Of a stretch of DNA of 64,000 bases, positions 6,691 to 15,679 are shown piece after piece. Source of the DNA: Synechococcus sp. CS-1325. Its GTDB lineage: Bacteria > Cyanobacteriota > Cyanobacteriia > PCC-6307 > Cyanobiaceae. The first letter of the stretch is position 1, and every line of letters begins with the position of its first letter. Position numbers and translations under genes: made by a program. Under the pieces are notes generated by a model. That model did no database searches, had not been told where the DNA came from, and saw only the letters and a list, made by a program, of their open reading frames with translations. The stretch is taken from assembly GCA_025128135.1 (NCBI GenBank), contig JAHLYW010000046.1:248001-312000 (forward strand), written 5' to 3'.

Positions 6691-9600
6691 TCATTTCGCT
6701 TCCATCCAGTTCGGCCCGACCCCCGTTTCCACCAGCAGCGGCACGCTGAGCTGAAAAGCGCTCTCCATCACCTCTTTCACCCGGGCGCGCACCGCCTCTG
6801 TGGCCTCCGGGGCGGCTTCGAGCACCAGTTCGTCGTGCACCTGAAGCAGCAGCCGCGCCGGCAGTCCCTCGGCGGACAGTTCGTGGTGCAATCTCACCAT
6901 CGCCAGCTTGATGATGTCGGCGGAGGAGCCCTGGATCGGTGCGTTGGCGGCCGCCCGCAACTGCTGGGCCTCCATGCCGGCCCGCCGGGCCACCTCCAGC
7001 TCGATCGCCAGTGGATCGGTGCCCAGCAGCCGCCCGAGGCCGCCCGGGTCGAAGGGGAACGGGCGCCGCCGACCCAGGATCGTCTCCACGTAGCCGCGGC
7101 TGAGTGCCAGGCGCTCCTGCAGCTCGAGGAAGGCGAACACCTTCGGGTAGCGCTGCTTGTATCGGCTGAGGAAGTCCTTCGCCTGGGCGACGCTCAGCTC
7201 GGTTTCGCGGGCCAGGCGCTGGGCGCCCATGCCGTAGATCACCCCGAAGTTGATCGTTTTGCCGAGGCGCCGCTCTTCCGGGCTCACCACGTCCTTGTCG
7301 AGCAGCAGCCTGGCCGTGAGGGCGTGCACGTCATCGCCGTCGTTGTAGGCCTGCACCAGCACCTCCTCGCCACTGAGGTGAGTGAGGATGCGCAGCTCGA
7401 TCTGGGAGTAGTCGGCGCTGATCAGGTTCCAGCCTTCCTGGGGCAGAAACGCCTTGCGGATCCGCCGGCTGAACACCGTGCGGATCGGGATGTTCTGCAG
7501 ATTCGGATGGCTGCTGCTCAATCGCCCGGTGGCGGTCACCGCCTGGTTGAAATCGGTGTGCACCCGGCCCGTCTCAGGTTCCACCAGCAATGGCAGCGCA
7601 TCCACGTAGGTGCTCTTGAGCTTGCTCAGGGTGCGGTGCTCCAGCACCAGCGGCACCACCGCGTGGTCGTCTTCCAGCTTCTCGAGCACGGCGGCATCAG
7701 TGCTCCAGCCGGTTTTGGTCTTCCTGGATTTCTTCCGGTCCAGCCCCAGGGTGTCGAACAGCAGCTCGCCCAGCTGCTTCGGTGAGGCCAGGTTGAATTC
7801 CACTCCGGCGGCCGCCTTGGCCTGCTGATCCAGCCGCTGCAGCTGGTCGCCCAGCTCCAGGCTCAGCTCTCCCAGGTAGGCCGTGTCGATGCGGATGCCG
7901 GTGGCCTCCATCAAGGCCAGCACAGGCTCCAGCGGTAGCTCCACCTCCCTGAGCAGCGCGCTCAGCTGGGGACCCATCGCCGCCAGTTGCCTCGCCAGCA
8001 GCGTCGAGAGCCTGCGGGTGAGATGCACATCCATGCCGCAGTAGAGGGCCGCCGCCTCGATCGGCACCGCGGCGAAGCTTTGGCCCTTGGCCACCAGCTC
8101 GCCGAAGGCGGTTGGCACGAAGCCGAATTCCCGCTCCGCCATCGCCTCCAGGCCGTGCCTGGCATTGGCGTCCCGCAGGTAATCCGCCAGCAGGGTGTCC
8201 ATCACCACGCCGCCCAGGCTCAGGCCATGGCGCAGCAGGATCAGCCTGTCGTACTTGGCGTTCTGGAGCGCCTTGGGGTGGGCGTCGCTGGCCAGCCAGG
8301 GGGCCAGGGCCGTGAGCACCGCTTCCAGCGGCAACTGCCCTGGTGCCGCCGCCGGCGCACTGAGCAGATCAGCGGCCGCCGGGGGCTGGTGGCCGATCGG
8401 GATGTAGGCCAGATCGGCCATCCCTTCTCCCCAGCAGAAGCCGAGCCCCACCAGCTCGGCCTTGAACGGGTTGAGGGCGGTGGTTTCGGTGTCGAGCGCC
8501 ACAGGCTGCGCCGGATCGGTGCTGGCCCAGAGCCGTGCCACCAAGGCCTCCAGCTGGGAGGAGGTGGAGAGGATTTCCGGGTTGAGGGCAGGCAACCGGC
8601 CCGGCGGCGGCTCTGAGTCCGCTCCCGGTGCTGGAGACGGGCTGGCGGCGGCGGCCGAGGCCGGCTCGGGGCTTTCGGGCTCTGTGCTGTTGGGCTCAGT
8701 GTTGTTGGGCTCAGTGTTGTTGAGCTCGCATTTTTTGAGCCCGGTTTCTTTGAGCCCGGTTTCTTTGAGCTCAGTGTCCTTGGGCTTGCTGACGGCCGAA
8801 AATGCCTTCTCGAAGGCCGCCAGCTGGCGCGCCAGGCTGTGCAGCTCCAGGTCCTGCAGCCGACGTTCCAGGTCGGCTCCGTTCACCGAGCCGAGGGTCA
8901 GCCGCGGTTCACTCGGCAGCGGAATGTCGATCAGGATTTCGGCCAGCATCCGTGAGTGGTAAGCCTTCTCCCGGTCGGTTTCCAGCCTGGTCCTCAGAGC
9001 TCCCTTCTGCTGATCAAGGGCTGAGTAGATGCCATCGAGATCGCCATGGGCCTGCAGCAGGCTGATCGCGGTCTTGGGCCCCACCCCTTTCACGCCCGGA
9101 ATGTTGTCGCTGGAATCCCCGGTGAGCGCCTTGAGGTCGACGACCTCCTCGGGGCTGACCCCCAGCTTGGCGATCACCCCTTCCCGGCGAATCATCGACG
9201 GCCCGGAATTCCTGGCGTAGGGGCCGCCTCCCATGTAGAGCACGGCGATGTCGCGCTCGTCGTCAACCAGCTGGAAGAGGTCGCGGTCTCCCGAGAGGAT
9301 CCGCACCCGCCAGCCGGCGTCCGCCGCCCGGTTGGCCAGGGTGCCGAGCACGTCGTCGGCTTCGTAGCCAGGCGCCATGCAGAGAGGCAGATCCATGGCT
9401 TCGGAGAGGATCTCCTGAAGGTTGGCCAGGTCGGTGAAGAAGTGCTCGGGAGCCTCGTCGCGGTGGGCCTTGTAGGTGGCATCAGCGTCGTGGCGGAAGG
9501 TGGGTCCAGCGGTGTCGAAGGCGATCACAACCCCCTGGGGGGTCATCCCGCGGACGTTCTCCAGAAGCGCCTTGAGAAAGCCGTAGGTGACGCTGGTCGG

Positions 9601-9756
9601 AACGCCCGCCTGGGTGGCCAGTCCCCCCTCACCTCCCTTGGCGAACGCATAGAAACTGCGAAAGGCCAGGGAGTGGCCATCCACCAGCAGCAGCAGGGGC
9701 TGGCCGCCGCCGGAAGCGGCGGAAGAAGGAGATGAAACAGTGGAGGCTGGCTTCAT
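6691..9756 (-). CDS. polA: DNA polymerase I
   Basis: A 1021-aa full-length Pol I. The N-terminal 5'-nuclease begins LLLLVDGHSLAFRSFYAF and includes the helix-hairpin-helix GDSSDNIPGVKGVGPKTA. The 3'-5' exonuclease keeps all three proofreading motifs (DTETTAL near residue 423, NAKYDR, YCGMDV). The polymerase has motif A ADYSQIELRIL (near 781), motif B RRLGKTINFGVIYG and motif C LLQVHDELVLE (near 973). It fills repair gaps and removes Okazaki primers. The linker at residues 325-364 is an unusual pentapeptide repeat (8666-8785), which partly explains a length about 90 aa above E. coli Pol I. The ATG at 9756 precedes the first conserved strand; an in-frame extension to 9816 reads as non-coding. 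Confidence 0.97.
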   Translation of the reverse strand: MKPASTVSSPSSAASGGGQPLLLLVDGHSLAFRSFYAFAKGGEGGLATQAGVPTSVTYGFLKALLENVRGMTPQGVVIAFDTAGPTFRHDADATYKAHRDEAPEHFFTDLANLQEILSEAMDLPLCMAPGYEADDVLGTLANRAADAGWRVRILSGDRDLFQLVDDERDIAVLYMGGGPYARNSGPSMIRREGVIAKLGVSPEEVVDLKALTGDSSDNIPGVKGVGPKTAISLLQAHGDLDGIYSALDQQKGALRTRLETDREKAYHSRMLAEILIDIPLPSEPRLTLGSVNGADLERRLQDLELHSLARQLAAFEKAFSAVSKPKDTELKETGLKETGLKKCELNNTEPNNTEPNSTEPESPEPASAAAASPSPAPGADSEPPPGRLPALNPEILSTSSQLEALVARLWASTDPAQPVALDTETTALNPFKAELVGLGFCWGEGMADLAYIPIGHQPPAAADLLSAPAAAPGQLPLEAVLTALAPWLASDAHPKALQNAKYDRLILLRHGLSLGGVVMDTLLADYLRDANARHGLEAMAEREFGFVPTAFGELVAKGQSFAAVPIEAAALYCGMDVHLTRRLSTLLARQLAAMGPQLSALLREVELPLEPVLALMEATGIRIDTAYLGELSLELGDQLQRLDQQAKAAAGVEFNLASPKQLGELLFDTLGLDRKKSRKTKTGWSTDAAVLEKLEDDHAVVPLVLEHRTLSKLKSTYVDALPLLVEPETGRVHTDFNQAVTATGRLSSSHPNLQNIPIRTVFSRRIRKAFLPQEGWNLISADYSQIELRILTHLSGEEVLVQAYNDGDDVHALTARLLLDKDVVSPEERRLGKTINFGVIYGMGAQRLARETELSVAQAKDFLSRYKQRYPKVFAFLELQERLALSRGYVETILGRRRPFPFDPGGLGRLLGTDPLAIELEVARRAGMEAQQLRAAANAPIQGSSADIIKLAMVRLHHELSAEGLPARLLLQVHDELVLEAAPEATEAVRARVKEVMESAFQLSVPLLVETGVGPNWMEAK
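8666..8785 (-). repeat. Eight tandem 15-bp units inside polA (pentapeptide repeat linker)
   Basis: Eight consecutive 15-base units, two of them identical (8741-8755 and 8756-8770). They encode pentapeptides of the forms KDTEL, KETGL, KETGL, KKCEL, NNTEP, NNTEP, NSTEP and ESPEP between the 5'-nuclease and the proofreading domain. The reading frame is kept. A Pro/Ala-rich stretch follows. Confidence 0.9.
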
Positions 9757-9809
9757 TCGCCCCAGCCTGCCACCAGCGGGGCCATTGTGGGCTGGCCGCA
9801 ACCGCCGCC

Positions 9810-10049
9810 ATGGCACGTCAACCCCGCCGCTACGCCATCCATCTGCTCCTGGTCGGAGGCCATCATGAGCTGGTGCACTTCGCCAGCCTCGATGCTTTCC
9901 AGGCCTGGTACGGCGTCCTGAACGCCGGAGCGGCCGACGCCTTCGTGAACGTGCCGATCGGCGATCTCGACGGCGAATACCTCGTGCTTCGCCCCAGTGC
10001 AGTCAGCGCGATCCGGATCGAACCCCAGTACGGCGCGATTGAAGATTGA
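9810..10049 (+). CDS. Small conserved-type protein, unknown function
   Basis: A 79-aa protein starting MARQPRRYAIHLLLVGGHHE. Its pattern alternates strands and helices: HLLLVGGHHELVHFASLDAFQAWYG, then DAFVNVPIGDLDGEYLVLRPSAVSAIRIEP. This looks like a small folded alpha/beta protein, not a chance frame. It is divergent from polA with 53 bp between starts and overlaps the start of the antiporter gene, so the two may be co-transcribed. I do not recognise the family. Confidence 0.65.
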   Translation: MARQPRRYAIHLLLVGGHHELVHFASLDAFQAWYGVLNAGAADAFVNVPIGDLDGEYLVLRPSAVSAIRIEPQYGAIED

Positions 10050-11317
10050 CCCTGCCTGTCACCGACGCTCCTGAGCGGCTCCAGCTGCTCTGGGGCATCA
10101 CCCTCTTCTCCGGCGCGCTGGCCCAGTTGGTGGCGGTTGTCACCGGCCTGCCCGCGGTGGTGCTGCTGCTGGCCGCCGGTCTGGTGATCGGCCGCTCCGG
10201 CCTCGGCCTGGTCAATCCGCTCCAGCTGGGCAGCGGACTCGAAACCGTGGTGGCACTTCTGGTCAGCCTGGTGCTCTTCGATGGCGGCCTCAAGCTCAGC
10301 CTGCCCGGGGACGTGTCGCGACTGGCGGTGCTGCGCATCGTGCTGGTGCGCCTGGCCCTGGCCTTGCCGGCGGCGATGGTCGCCGCCCACTGGCTGGCGG
10401 GCCTGAGCTGGCCTCTGGCGGCGGTGTTCAGCGCGATCGTGCTGGGTACCGGACCCACCGTGGTGACGCCGCTGGTTCAGCAGATGCGGTTGGCCCCACC
10501 CCTCGGGGAGGTGCTGGAGGGGGAAGGGCTGGTGCTGGAGCCGTTCGGGGCCGTGCTCGCCCTGTTGCTGCTGGAGCTGGTGCTGGGCGGACTGTCGGGC
10601 TGGCGGGCGCTGGGCCTTGATCTGGTGTTGCGGCTCGGCGGTGGCGTGCTGATCGGCAGCATGGCGGGCTTGCTGCTCAACGCCCTGCTGGCTCGCCTGC
10701 CGGTGGACCCAGGCAGTGGTCTGCGACTCCAGCTCAGCCTCGGCATCCTGTTTCTGATGGTGACCGGTTGCGACCTGCTGCTGCCCGAGTCGGGGTTGCC
10801 GGCGGCGGTGGCGGCCGGCTGGATGGTGGGCCGTCGCGACGCGGCCGGATCGGCCCAGCTCGATGGGTTGATCCGCCAGTTGGCCCAGCTGGCGATCAGC
10901 ATCCTGTTTCCCCTGCTGGCCGCCGATCTGTCCTGGGGCGATCTCAGCCCCCTGGGCCTGGGTGGGGTGGCTTGCGTTCTGGCGCTGATGCTGGCCGTGC
11001 GGCCCGTGTCGATGCTGCTCGCCACGGCCGGATTGCCGCTCAGCGTGCCCCAGAAGGTGCTGCTGGCCTGGCTGGCGCCACGGGGAATCGTCACCGCTGC
11101 GGTGGCCAGCCTGTTCGCCCTGCGTTTGGAGCTGGCTGGTGTGCCGGGCGCCGCCCAGTTGAAGGGTCTGGTGTTTCTCACCATCCTGATGACGGTGGGC
11201 ATCCAGGGACTCACGGCCACGCCCCTGGCCCGGGTGCTGGGCCTGGTGCGGCCGGAGGAGGCAACAGCCCAGCCGAGTGACGATCGTTCAGGCCGTGAGG
11301 CTGTTCTCGAGTCGTGA
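10046..11317 (+). CDS. Cation:proton antiporter, CPA family
   Basis: A 423-aa polytopic membrane protein with about 12 hydrophobic segments. Family features include [19 protein letters not shown] near the start, [10 protein letters not shown] in the third helix region and the ATGPT-like [17 protein letters not shown]. Near the end, [22 protein letters not shown] is the conserved GxRG-like region of NhaP/CPA1 antiporters. It likely exchanges Na+ or K+ for H+ across the cytoplasmic or thylakoid membrane. The start is a TTG overlapping the previous stop (ATTGA). The 3' end overlaps the convergent gltX by 30 nt. The transported ion cannot be decided. Confidence 0.85.
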   Translation: MTLPVTDAPERLQLLWGITLFSGALAQLVAVVTGLPAVVLLLAAGLVIGRSGLGLVNPLQLGSGLETVVALLVSLVLFDGGLKLSLPGDVSRLAVLRIVLVRLALALPAAMVAAHWLAGLSWPLAAVFSAIVLGTGPTVVTPLVQQMRLAPPLGEVLEGEGLVLEPFGAVLALLLLELVLGGLSGWRALGLDLVLRLGGGVLIGSMAGLLLNALLARLPVDPGSGLRLQLSLGILFLMVTGCDLLLPESGLPAAVAAGWMVGRRDAAGSAQLDGLIRQLAQLAISILFPLLAADLSWGDLSPLGLGGVACVLALMLAVRPVSMLLATAGLPLSVPQKVLLAWLAPRGIVTAAVASLFALRLELAGVPGAAQLKGLVFLTILMTVGIQGLTATPLARVLGLVRPEEATAQPSDDRSGREAVLES

Positions 11318-12727
11318 GCGGTCGCTGCCTCGGCTGTGCAGCAGCCGCCAGGTGGTGATCAGATCGGGACCCTGAAGACTGCCGAGCAGGGCGGCCCGCA
11401 GGCTTTTCATCACCACCCCCTTCTTCACTCCGGCCGCCTTGGCTGCAGCGGCCAGCAGCTCCTGGGCGGCGGCGGCGGTGAGTGGTTGCTCGGAGCCCGG
11501 CAGGTGCTCCAGCAGGGCTGAGAGGGCCGCTTGGACTTCGGGTATCGCCAGTTGGGTGGTGGCGGCCGCATCACAGCCGGGCCAGAGGAAGAAAGGCCTG
11601 GCCTGCTCGATGCCGTCCTGGAGGGTGACCAGGGATGGACCGAGCAGGGCTGCCAGTTCTTCCGCCCATTCGGGATCTTCGCTGGCCCTCCACCAGCCCT
11701 CCGCCTGCCAGAGGGGGATCAGGTCGTGGCACAGATCGGCCGGGCTGCGTTCATGCAGCACCTGCCCGTTCAGCCAGTTGAGTTTGTCCCAGTCGAAGCG
11801 TGCTCCGGCCCGGTTGACCCGCTCGAAGCCGAACACCGCCGCCGCTTCGGCGAGGGAGAAGCGCTCGCCCATCTCGTCTGGAGGCGACCAGCCCAGCAGG
11901 GTCATGTAGTTGACCAGGGCTTCGGCGGTGTAGCCCAGGTCGCGGAAATCGGCGACGGATGTGACCCCATCACGCTTCGAGAGTTTGCGGCCCTCGGCGT
12001 TGAGGATCAGGGGCGTGTGGGCGAACACCGGCTCCGGCAGGCCCAGCGCTGCGTAGAGCAGCAGTTGCTTGGCGGTGTTGGCGATGTGGTCTTCGCCGCG
12101 GATCACATGGCTGATCGCCATGGCCGCATCGTCAACGACGACGACAAGGTTGTAGAGCGGATCGCCGATGGCGGTGGCCGGAGCACGGCGGGCGATCACC
12201 ATGTCGCCGCCGAGATCGGCGCCGCTCCAATGCATGGCCCCCCTGACCAGATCGTTCCAGTCGATGCTGGCGTCAGCGTCGATGCGAAAGCGGATCACCG
12301 CCTCACGGCCTTCGGCCTCGAAGGCCTGCTGCTGGGCCGCACTGAGGTCGCGGTGGGCGTTGTTGTGGCGTGGTGCGGCGTGGGCGGCTTTCTGATCCGC
12401 CCGCATGCTCTCCAGCTCCGCGTCGCTCATGTAGCAGCGATAGGCATGGCCGCTGGCGAGCAGTTGGCTGATGGCGGCGTGATGGGCCTCGAGCCGCTCG
12501 CTCTGGATCACCGGCTCGCCGTCCCAGCTGAGGCCGAGCCAGGCGAGACCGTCGAGGATGTTGGCGGTGAAGGCCGGGCTGGAACGTTCCCGGTCCGTGT
12601 CTTCGATTCGGAGCAGAAATGCGCCGCCATGGTGGCGGGCGAACAGCCAGTTGAAAACGGCTGTGCGGGCCGTGCCGATGTGAAGTGTGCCGGTGGGGCT
12701 GGGAGCCAGGCGTACCCGCACCGTCAC
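11288..12727 (-). CDS. gltX: Glutamate--tRNA ligase
   Basis: A 479-aa class I synthetase with [20 protein letters not shown] (the HIGH motif is HIGT) and [10 protein letters not shown] (KMSKS equivalent, near residue 248). In cyanobacteria this enzyme charges tRNA-Glu and usually also tRNA-Gln, and supplies glutamyl-tRNA to HemA (40067-41377) for tetrapyrroles. The start is the GTG at 12727: CAGGAG lies 9 nt upstream and the protein then begins directly at the catalytic fold ([13 protein letters not shown]). tRNA-Asp is encoded 40 bp upstream on the same strand. Confidence 0.97.
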   Translation of the reverse strand: MTVRVRLAPSPTGTLHIGTARTAVFNWLFARHHGGAFLLRIEDTDRERSSPAFTANILDGLAWLGLSWDGEPVIQSERLEAHHAAISQLLASGHAYRCYMSDAELESMRADQKAAHAAPRHNNAHRDLSAAQQQAFEAEGREAVIRFRIDADASIDWNDLVRGAMHWSGADLGGDMVIARRAPATAIGDPLYNLVVVVDDAAMAISHVIRGEDHIANTAKQLLLYAALGLPEPVFAHTPLILNAEGRKLSKRDGVTSVADFRDLGYTAEALVNYMTLLGWSPPDEMGERFSLAEAAAVFGFERVNRAGARFDWDKLNWLNGQVLHERSPADLCHDLIPLWQAEGWWRASEDPEWAEELAALLGPSLVTLQDGIEQARPFFLWPGCDAAATTQLAIPEVQAALSALLEHLPGSEQPLTAAAAQELLAAAAKAAGVKKGVVMKSLRAALLGSLQGPDLITTWRLLHSRGSDRSRLENSLTA

Positions 12728-12767
12728 TGGATCGATCTCCTGAAAAAAGGTGGCTGATGAGGCCAGA

Positions 12768-12841
12768 CGGGACTGACGGGATTCGAACCCGCAACTTCCG
12801 CCGTGACAGGGCGGTGCTCTAACCGGTTGAACTACAGTCCC
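12768..12841 (-). tRNA. tRNA-Asp (anticodon GTC)
   Basis: Read on the minus strand, the 74-nt gene has a 7-bp acceptor stem GGGACTG/CAGTCCC and discriminator G. The D arm is GTTCAACCGGTTAGAGC, the anticodon loop CTGTCAC gives GTC (12805-12807), and the T loop is TTCGAAT. No CCA is encoded. A promoter-like element sits at 12885-12914. Confidence 0.95.
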
Positions 12842-12884
12842 AGAGCGGCTTCTGACCGTCCTGTGTTGCCCGTGCAACCTCAAG

Positions 12885-12914
12885 AGTATCCGCGATCACG
12901 GGTCCCGCCGTCAA
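12885..12914 (-). promoter_or_regulatory. Probable housekeeping promoter of tRNA-Asp
   Basis: On the minus strand TTGACG (12914-12909) is followed after exactly 18 nt by GATACT (12890-12885), four of six matches to a -10 box. This would start transcription about 37 nt before the tRNA 5' end. The -35 region is duplicated just upstream (see 12908-12932). Confidence 0.55.
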
Positions 12915-12932
12915 CTGAACCCGTCAACTGAA
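12908..12932 (-). repeat. Direct repeat covering the -35 region of the tRNA-Asp promoter
   Basis: CCGTCAACTGAA occurs at 12908-12919 and again at 12921-12932 (minus strand TTCAGTTGACGG). The 11-base core CGTCAACTGAA occurs again at 42418-42428 upstream of glpX. Weaker repeats (CTACTGAAAG, CTAACGAAAG) follow at 12939-12960. Confidence 0.6.
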
Positions 12933-13019
12933 GCTCTCTACTGAAAGCCTCTAACGAAAGCTCCCGGGGCAAGTCGCCTGTGCGGAGCAGTTCACCCGGC
13001 TCCTGCCGCTGATCAGGCT

Positions 13020-13550
13020 TCAGGCCAGGGGAGGAGCTTCCAGCCGATGCAGTTCCGCCAGCATGGCTGCGATGCTCTCGGGATTGGCACCCTTCTGGCT
13101 GTTGCTGTGCAGCTCGCGGCCGATCACCACCGCACCGAGGTGGGAGAACTGCAGGCGCATGCCGCTGAGGACTTTCTGGGAGCTGCCTCCACTGTGGCTG
13201 GCCAGCGCCACCGGGATGCCCTGGAACAGGTTGCGGAAATCGGCCGTGCTGGTGGAGAGCCAGGCCACCGCATTGACCAGGGTTGGCGGCAGGCTGCCGT
13301 TGTACTCGGGTGCGCAGACCCAGAGTCGCCGATGCCTGCGTAGGGCGGAGGCCAGCTGTTCAAGGCCGGGTCCGGCACCCTGGGGTTGCTGCACCGGCGT
13401 GAACAGGGGAAGGTTCAGTGCCACCAGATCAATCAGCTCTGCGGCGCCTGAGCCAGCTGCGGCGTTGGCTTCTGAGTTGGATTCGGCACAGAGCAAGATC
13501 TGCCTGGCCAATTCCAGATTCTTGCCGTTGCTGGCCGCGAGAACGAGCAT
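13020..13550 (-). CDS. NADPH-dependent FMN reductase family protein
   Basis: A 176-aa flavodoxin-like protein. It begins MLVLAASNGKNLELARQIL (phosphate-binding turn for FMN) and carries the APEYNGSLPP segment that is diagnostic of the NADPH-dependent FMN/azoreductase family, followed by HSGGSSQKVLSGMRLQF. It should reduce FMN or quinone-type acceptors with NAD(P)H in the cytosol. It is preceded on the same strand by the hyper-conserved small gene, with 22 bp between them. The physiological acceptor is not evident. Confidence 0.85.
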   Translation of the reverse strand: MLVLAASNGKNLELARQILLCAESNSEANAAAGSGAAELIDLVALNLPLFTPVQQPQGAGPGLEQLASALRRHRRLWVCAPEYNGSLPPTLVNAVAWLSTSTADFRNLFQGIPVALASHSGGSSQKVLSGMRLQFSHLGAVVIGRELHSNSQKGANPESIAAMLAELHRLEAPPLA

Positions 13551-13572
13551 CAGGGGAAGGCCGTGACGTGCA

Positions 13573-13761
13573 TCAGGGGCGGAATCCGGCTGGCTCGATC
13601 AACCTCACCTGGTTGCCCCGGGCCGTGAACTCGCTGCCCTGGTCGCTCTGAACCACGACGCGTCCACCGGATTTGACCCGGATCACCCGGGCCCGAACCC
13701 AGCCAAGGGCGGCGGACTCGAGCACCTTGACCACATCACCGGGTTGTAGATCCAACTCCAT
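13573..13761 (-). CDS. Prochlorococcus/Synechococcus hyper-conserved protein (PSHCP-like)
   Basis: A 62-aa protein starting MELDLQPGDVVKVLESAALG. Seen in sequence: a beta-rich SH3-like pattern with many Arg/Lys and the C-terminus LIEPAGFRP. Known from memory: a 62-residue protein with this sequence is practically invariant in Prochlorococcus and marine Synechococcus, has an SH3-like fold, and has been linked to ribosomes and tRNA. Here residue 43 is Ser, where I recall Arg; this needs checking. It sits between tRNA-Trp and the FMN reductase, downstream of rplS, all on one strand. ATG 13761 gives exactly 62 aa; upstream extensions run into tRNA-Trp. Its molecular function is not settled. Confidence 0.85.
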   Translation of the reverse strand: MELDLQPGDVVKVLESAALGWVRARVIRVKSGGRVVVQSDQGSEFTARGNQVRLIEPAGFRP

Positions 13762-13797
13762 ATCCGGAACCAGGAAAGGGCAGGGAAGGGCAACGAG

Positions 13798-13870
13798 CGC
13801 GCCGTGGAGGACTTGAACCCCCGACATCAGGTTTTGGAGACCTGCGTTCTACCAACTGAACTAACGGCGC
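13798..13870 (-). tRNA. tRNA-Trp (anticodon CCA)
   Basis: The minus strand folds as a 73-nt tRNA with acceptor GCGCCGT/ACGGCGC and discriminator G. The D arm is TTAGTTCAGTTGGTAGA, the anticodon stem CAGGT/ACCTG encloses loop CTCCAAA (anticodon CCA), and the T loop is TTCAAGT. No CCA tail is encoded. It lies between rplS (63 bp) and the hyper-conserved protein gene (36 bp). Confidence 0.95.
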
Positions 13871-13890
13871 AAGAAGATGCCCTTTGGTCC

Positions 13891-13908
13891 GGTGCCGAAA
13901 TCGGCACC
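13891..13908 (-). terminator. Hairpin between rplS and tRNA-Trp
   Basis: GGTGCCGA and TCGGCACC form a perfect 7-8 bp stem with a very short loop, 25 nt after the rplS stop. There is no T-run, so it may be an RNA processing or 3'-end stabilising element instead of a strong terminator. Confidence 0.4.
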
Positions 13909-13933
13909 CGAACGAGTGGTGAAAAGCCAGGAT

Positions 13934-14389
13934 TCAGCGGTCGAAGCGCTGCTTCACCCTGGTGGCCTTGCCGACCCGATCGCGCAGGTAGAACAGCTTG
14001 GCACGACGGACTTTACCGCGACGCTCCACCTGAATGGTGGCAACCTGAGGGCTGTGAAGCATGAAGACCCGCTCCACCCCGATGCCTTGAAAAATACGCC
14101 GCACCGTGATGGTTTCGTTGAGGCCGCCATGACGCTTGGCGATCACCACACCTTCGTAGGGCTGCACCCGCTCCTTGTTTCCTTCGCTGATTCGCACCCC
14201 CACCCGCACGGTGTCCCCGACGTAGATCTCGGGAAGTTCGGGCTTGAGCTGCTCGGCTTCAAAGGCCTTGATCAGGTCGTAGGCGCAGAGCTTTGCAGCC
14301 ACAGGCTTCTCAGCCACTGCTGTGGTTCCGCCCGGGGATCCTGTTTCGGCTGTGGCCGCTGAATCGGTGTCGTTGAGTTCCGCTGCCAT
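13934..14389 (-). CDS. rplS: 50S ribosomal protein L19
   Basis: A 151-aa L19 with the conserved core [56 protein letters not shown] and the C-terminal basic tail [22 protein letters not shown]. The N-terminal ~40 residues are an Ala/Thr-rich extension ([20 protein letters not shown]), as in other cyanobacteria and plastids. It lies at the 30S-50S interface near the aminoacyl-tRNA site. The ATG at 14389 is chosen because upstream sequence overlaps the divergent-style leader without homology. It is followed on the same strand by a hairpin and tRNA-Trp. Confidence 0.95.
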   Translation of the reverse strand: MAAELNDTDSAATAETGSPGGTTAVAEKPVAAKLCAYDLIKAFEAEQLKPELPEIYVGDTVRVGVRISEGNKERVQPYEGVVIAKRHGGLNETITVRRIFQGIGVERVFMLHSPQVATIQVERRGKVRRAKLFYLRDRVGKATRVKQRFDR

Positions 14390-14430
14390 CCCAGTTCCGA
14401 GGTTTCTGGCCAAACAACAAGTGTACCGCC

Positions 14431-14763
14431 TCAGCTTTCGGGTTCGGTTTGAGCAGGGGGGGATTCCGCCTTGCGACCGGCCACGGCTCGACGACTCCAT
14501 TTCTGGATGAGCAGGCCCGCTCCGGTGGCCAGCATCCAGAGCAGCCCCAGGCCGTTGAGGGCCACGTAGATGGTTTCGCCCTGACTGCCCAGCCATTCCC
14601 CTTCGTGAAGCACCATCAGCAGGTGGGCCTGATCACGGCTGAAGCCGGCCCAGTCCCGCAGCAGGCGGTAGCTCATGCCGCTGGCCACGGTGACCAGCAG
14701 GGGGGCCAGGACGACCGGGGCCAGCAGGCCGTGCCAGCGCCGCAGTTTCGCCAGGGCTTGCAT
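14431..14763 (-). CDS. PepSY-type small membrane protein
   Basis: A 110-aa protein with two hydrophobic helices. The first is [26 protein letters not shown] (about residues 13-38) and the second is [25 protein letters not shown] (about 67-91); between them is [11 protein letters not shown]. Spacing and the H-x-G-x-W-L-G loop match the PepSY-associated transmembrane family of cyanobacteria. The C-terminus is hydrophilic (PPAQTEPES). It is divergent from map and 41 bp upstream of rplS on the same strand. The role is unknown, perhaps an envelope or membrane assembly function. Confidence 0.7.
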   Translation of the reverse strand: MQALAKLRRWHGLLAPVVLAPLLVTVASGMSYRLLRDWAGFSRDQAHLLMVLHEGEWLGSQGETIYVALNGLGLLWMLATGAGLLIQKWSRRAVAGRKAESPPAQTEPES

Positions 14764-14818
14764 GGTCGGCTTGGGAAAGTTGATAGGTTGAGAGTCTGAA
14801 GTGTCCAGGCGCCCGCTG

Positions 14819-15679
14819 ATGAACCTGTTCGCTGATCTGCTCGCCTCCAGCACCGCGGCCAGGAAGGCTTCCCCGGCAACAGCGGTGCAGACCGGCCCCC
14901 GCATCCAGAAAGGACGCCGTGGTGTCGAGATCAAATCAGCGCGGGAAATCGCGATCATGCGTCAGGCCAGCCGCATCGTGGCCACTGTTTTGCGCGAAAT
15001 CATCGATCTGGCCGCCCCCGGCATGACCACCGCCGATCTCGATCGCCATGCCGAGAAGCGGATCCGCGCCATGGGCGCCACGCCAAGCTTCAAGGGCTAC
15101 CACGGCTTTCCGGCCAGCATCTGCGCCAGCATCAACAACGAAGTGGTTCACGGCATCCCCAGTCAAAAGCGGGTGATCCGCTCTGGCGACCTGTTGAAGG
15201 TGGACACCGGCGCCTACTTCGAGGGCTACCACGGCGACAGCTGCGTCACCCTCTGTGTCGGTGAGGCCTCCGAGCAGAGCCGACTGCTCAGTCGGGTGGC
15301 CCAGGAATCACTGATGAAGGGCCTGGCCAGGATCAAGGCGGGAAACACCCTGCTCGATATCGCCGGCGCGGTCCAGGACCACGTCGAGGCCCACGGTTTC
15401 AGTGTTGTGGAGGACTACACCGGCCATGGCGTCGGCCGGAACCTGCATGAGGAGCCCTCGGTGTTCAACTTCCGCACCCGGGACCTCCCCAACCTCACCC
15501 TGCGGGCCGGCATGACCCTGGCGGTGGAGCCGATTCTCAATGCCGGCGGTAAGGGCTGCCGCACCCTCGCCGATCGCTGGACGGTCGTCACCAGCGACGG
15601 CAGCCTCTCAGCCCAGTGGGAGCACACGATCGTGGTGACCAGCGACGGCTGCGAGATTCTCACCGACCGGGATTTCTAG
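14819..15679 (+). CDS. map: Methionine aminopeptidase, type I
   Basis: A 286-aa enzyme with the pita-bread fold and all metal ligands in place: [15 protein letters not shown] (two Asp), [12 protein letters not shown] (His), LAVEPIL (Glu) and WEHTIVVT (Glu). It removes the initiator methionine from new proteins at the ribosome exit. A ~40-residue N-terminal extension ([20 protein letters not shown]) precedes the catalytic domain. ATG 14819 is preferred over an upstream in-frame GTG because it follows the divergent gene's start by 55 bp. The stop overlaps the convergent dehydrogenase by 4 nt. Confidence 0.95.
   Translation: MNLFADLLASSTAARKASPATAVQTGPRIQKGRRGVEIKSAREIAIMRQASRIVATVLREIIDLAAPGMTTADLDRHAEKRIRAMGATPSFKGYHGFPASICASINNEVVHGIPSQKRVIRSGDLLKVDTGAYFEGYHGDSCVTLCVGEASEQSRLLSRVAQESLMKGLARIKAGNTLLDIAGAVQDHVEAHGFSVVEDYTGHGVGRNLHEEPSVFNFRTRDLPNLTLRAGMTLAVEPILNAGGKGCRTLADRWTVVTSDGSLSAQWEHTIVVTSDGCEILTDRDF

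Noticed and set aside
8666..8785. Regular 15-bp repeats considered as a CRISPR array or regulatory iterons
   Set aside because: The units are contiguous with no spacers, stay in the polA frame, and code for a linker.
12842..13019. Search for a further tRNA or small RNA between tRNA-Asp and the FMN reductase gene
   Set aside because: Only the promoter-like element and short direct repeats are visible; no cloverleaf or long stem found.
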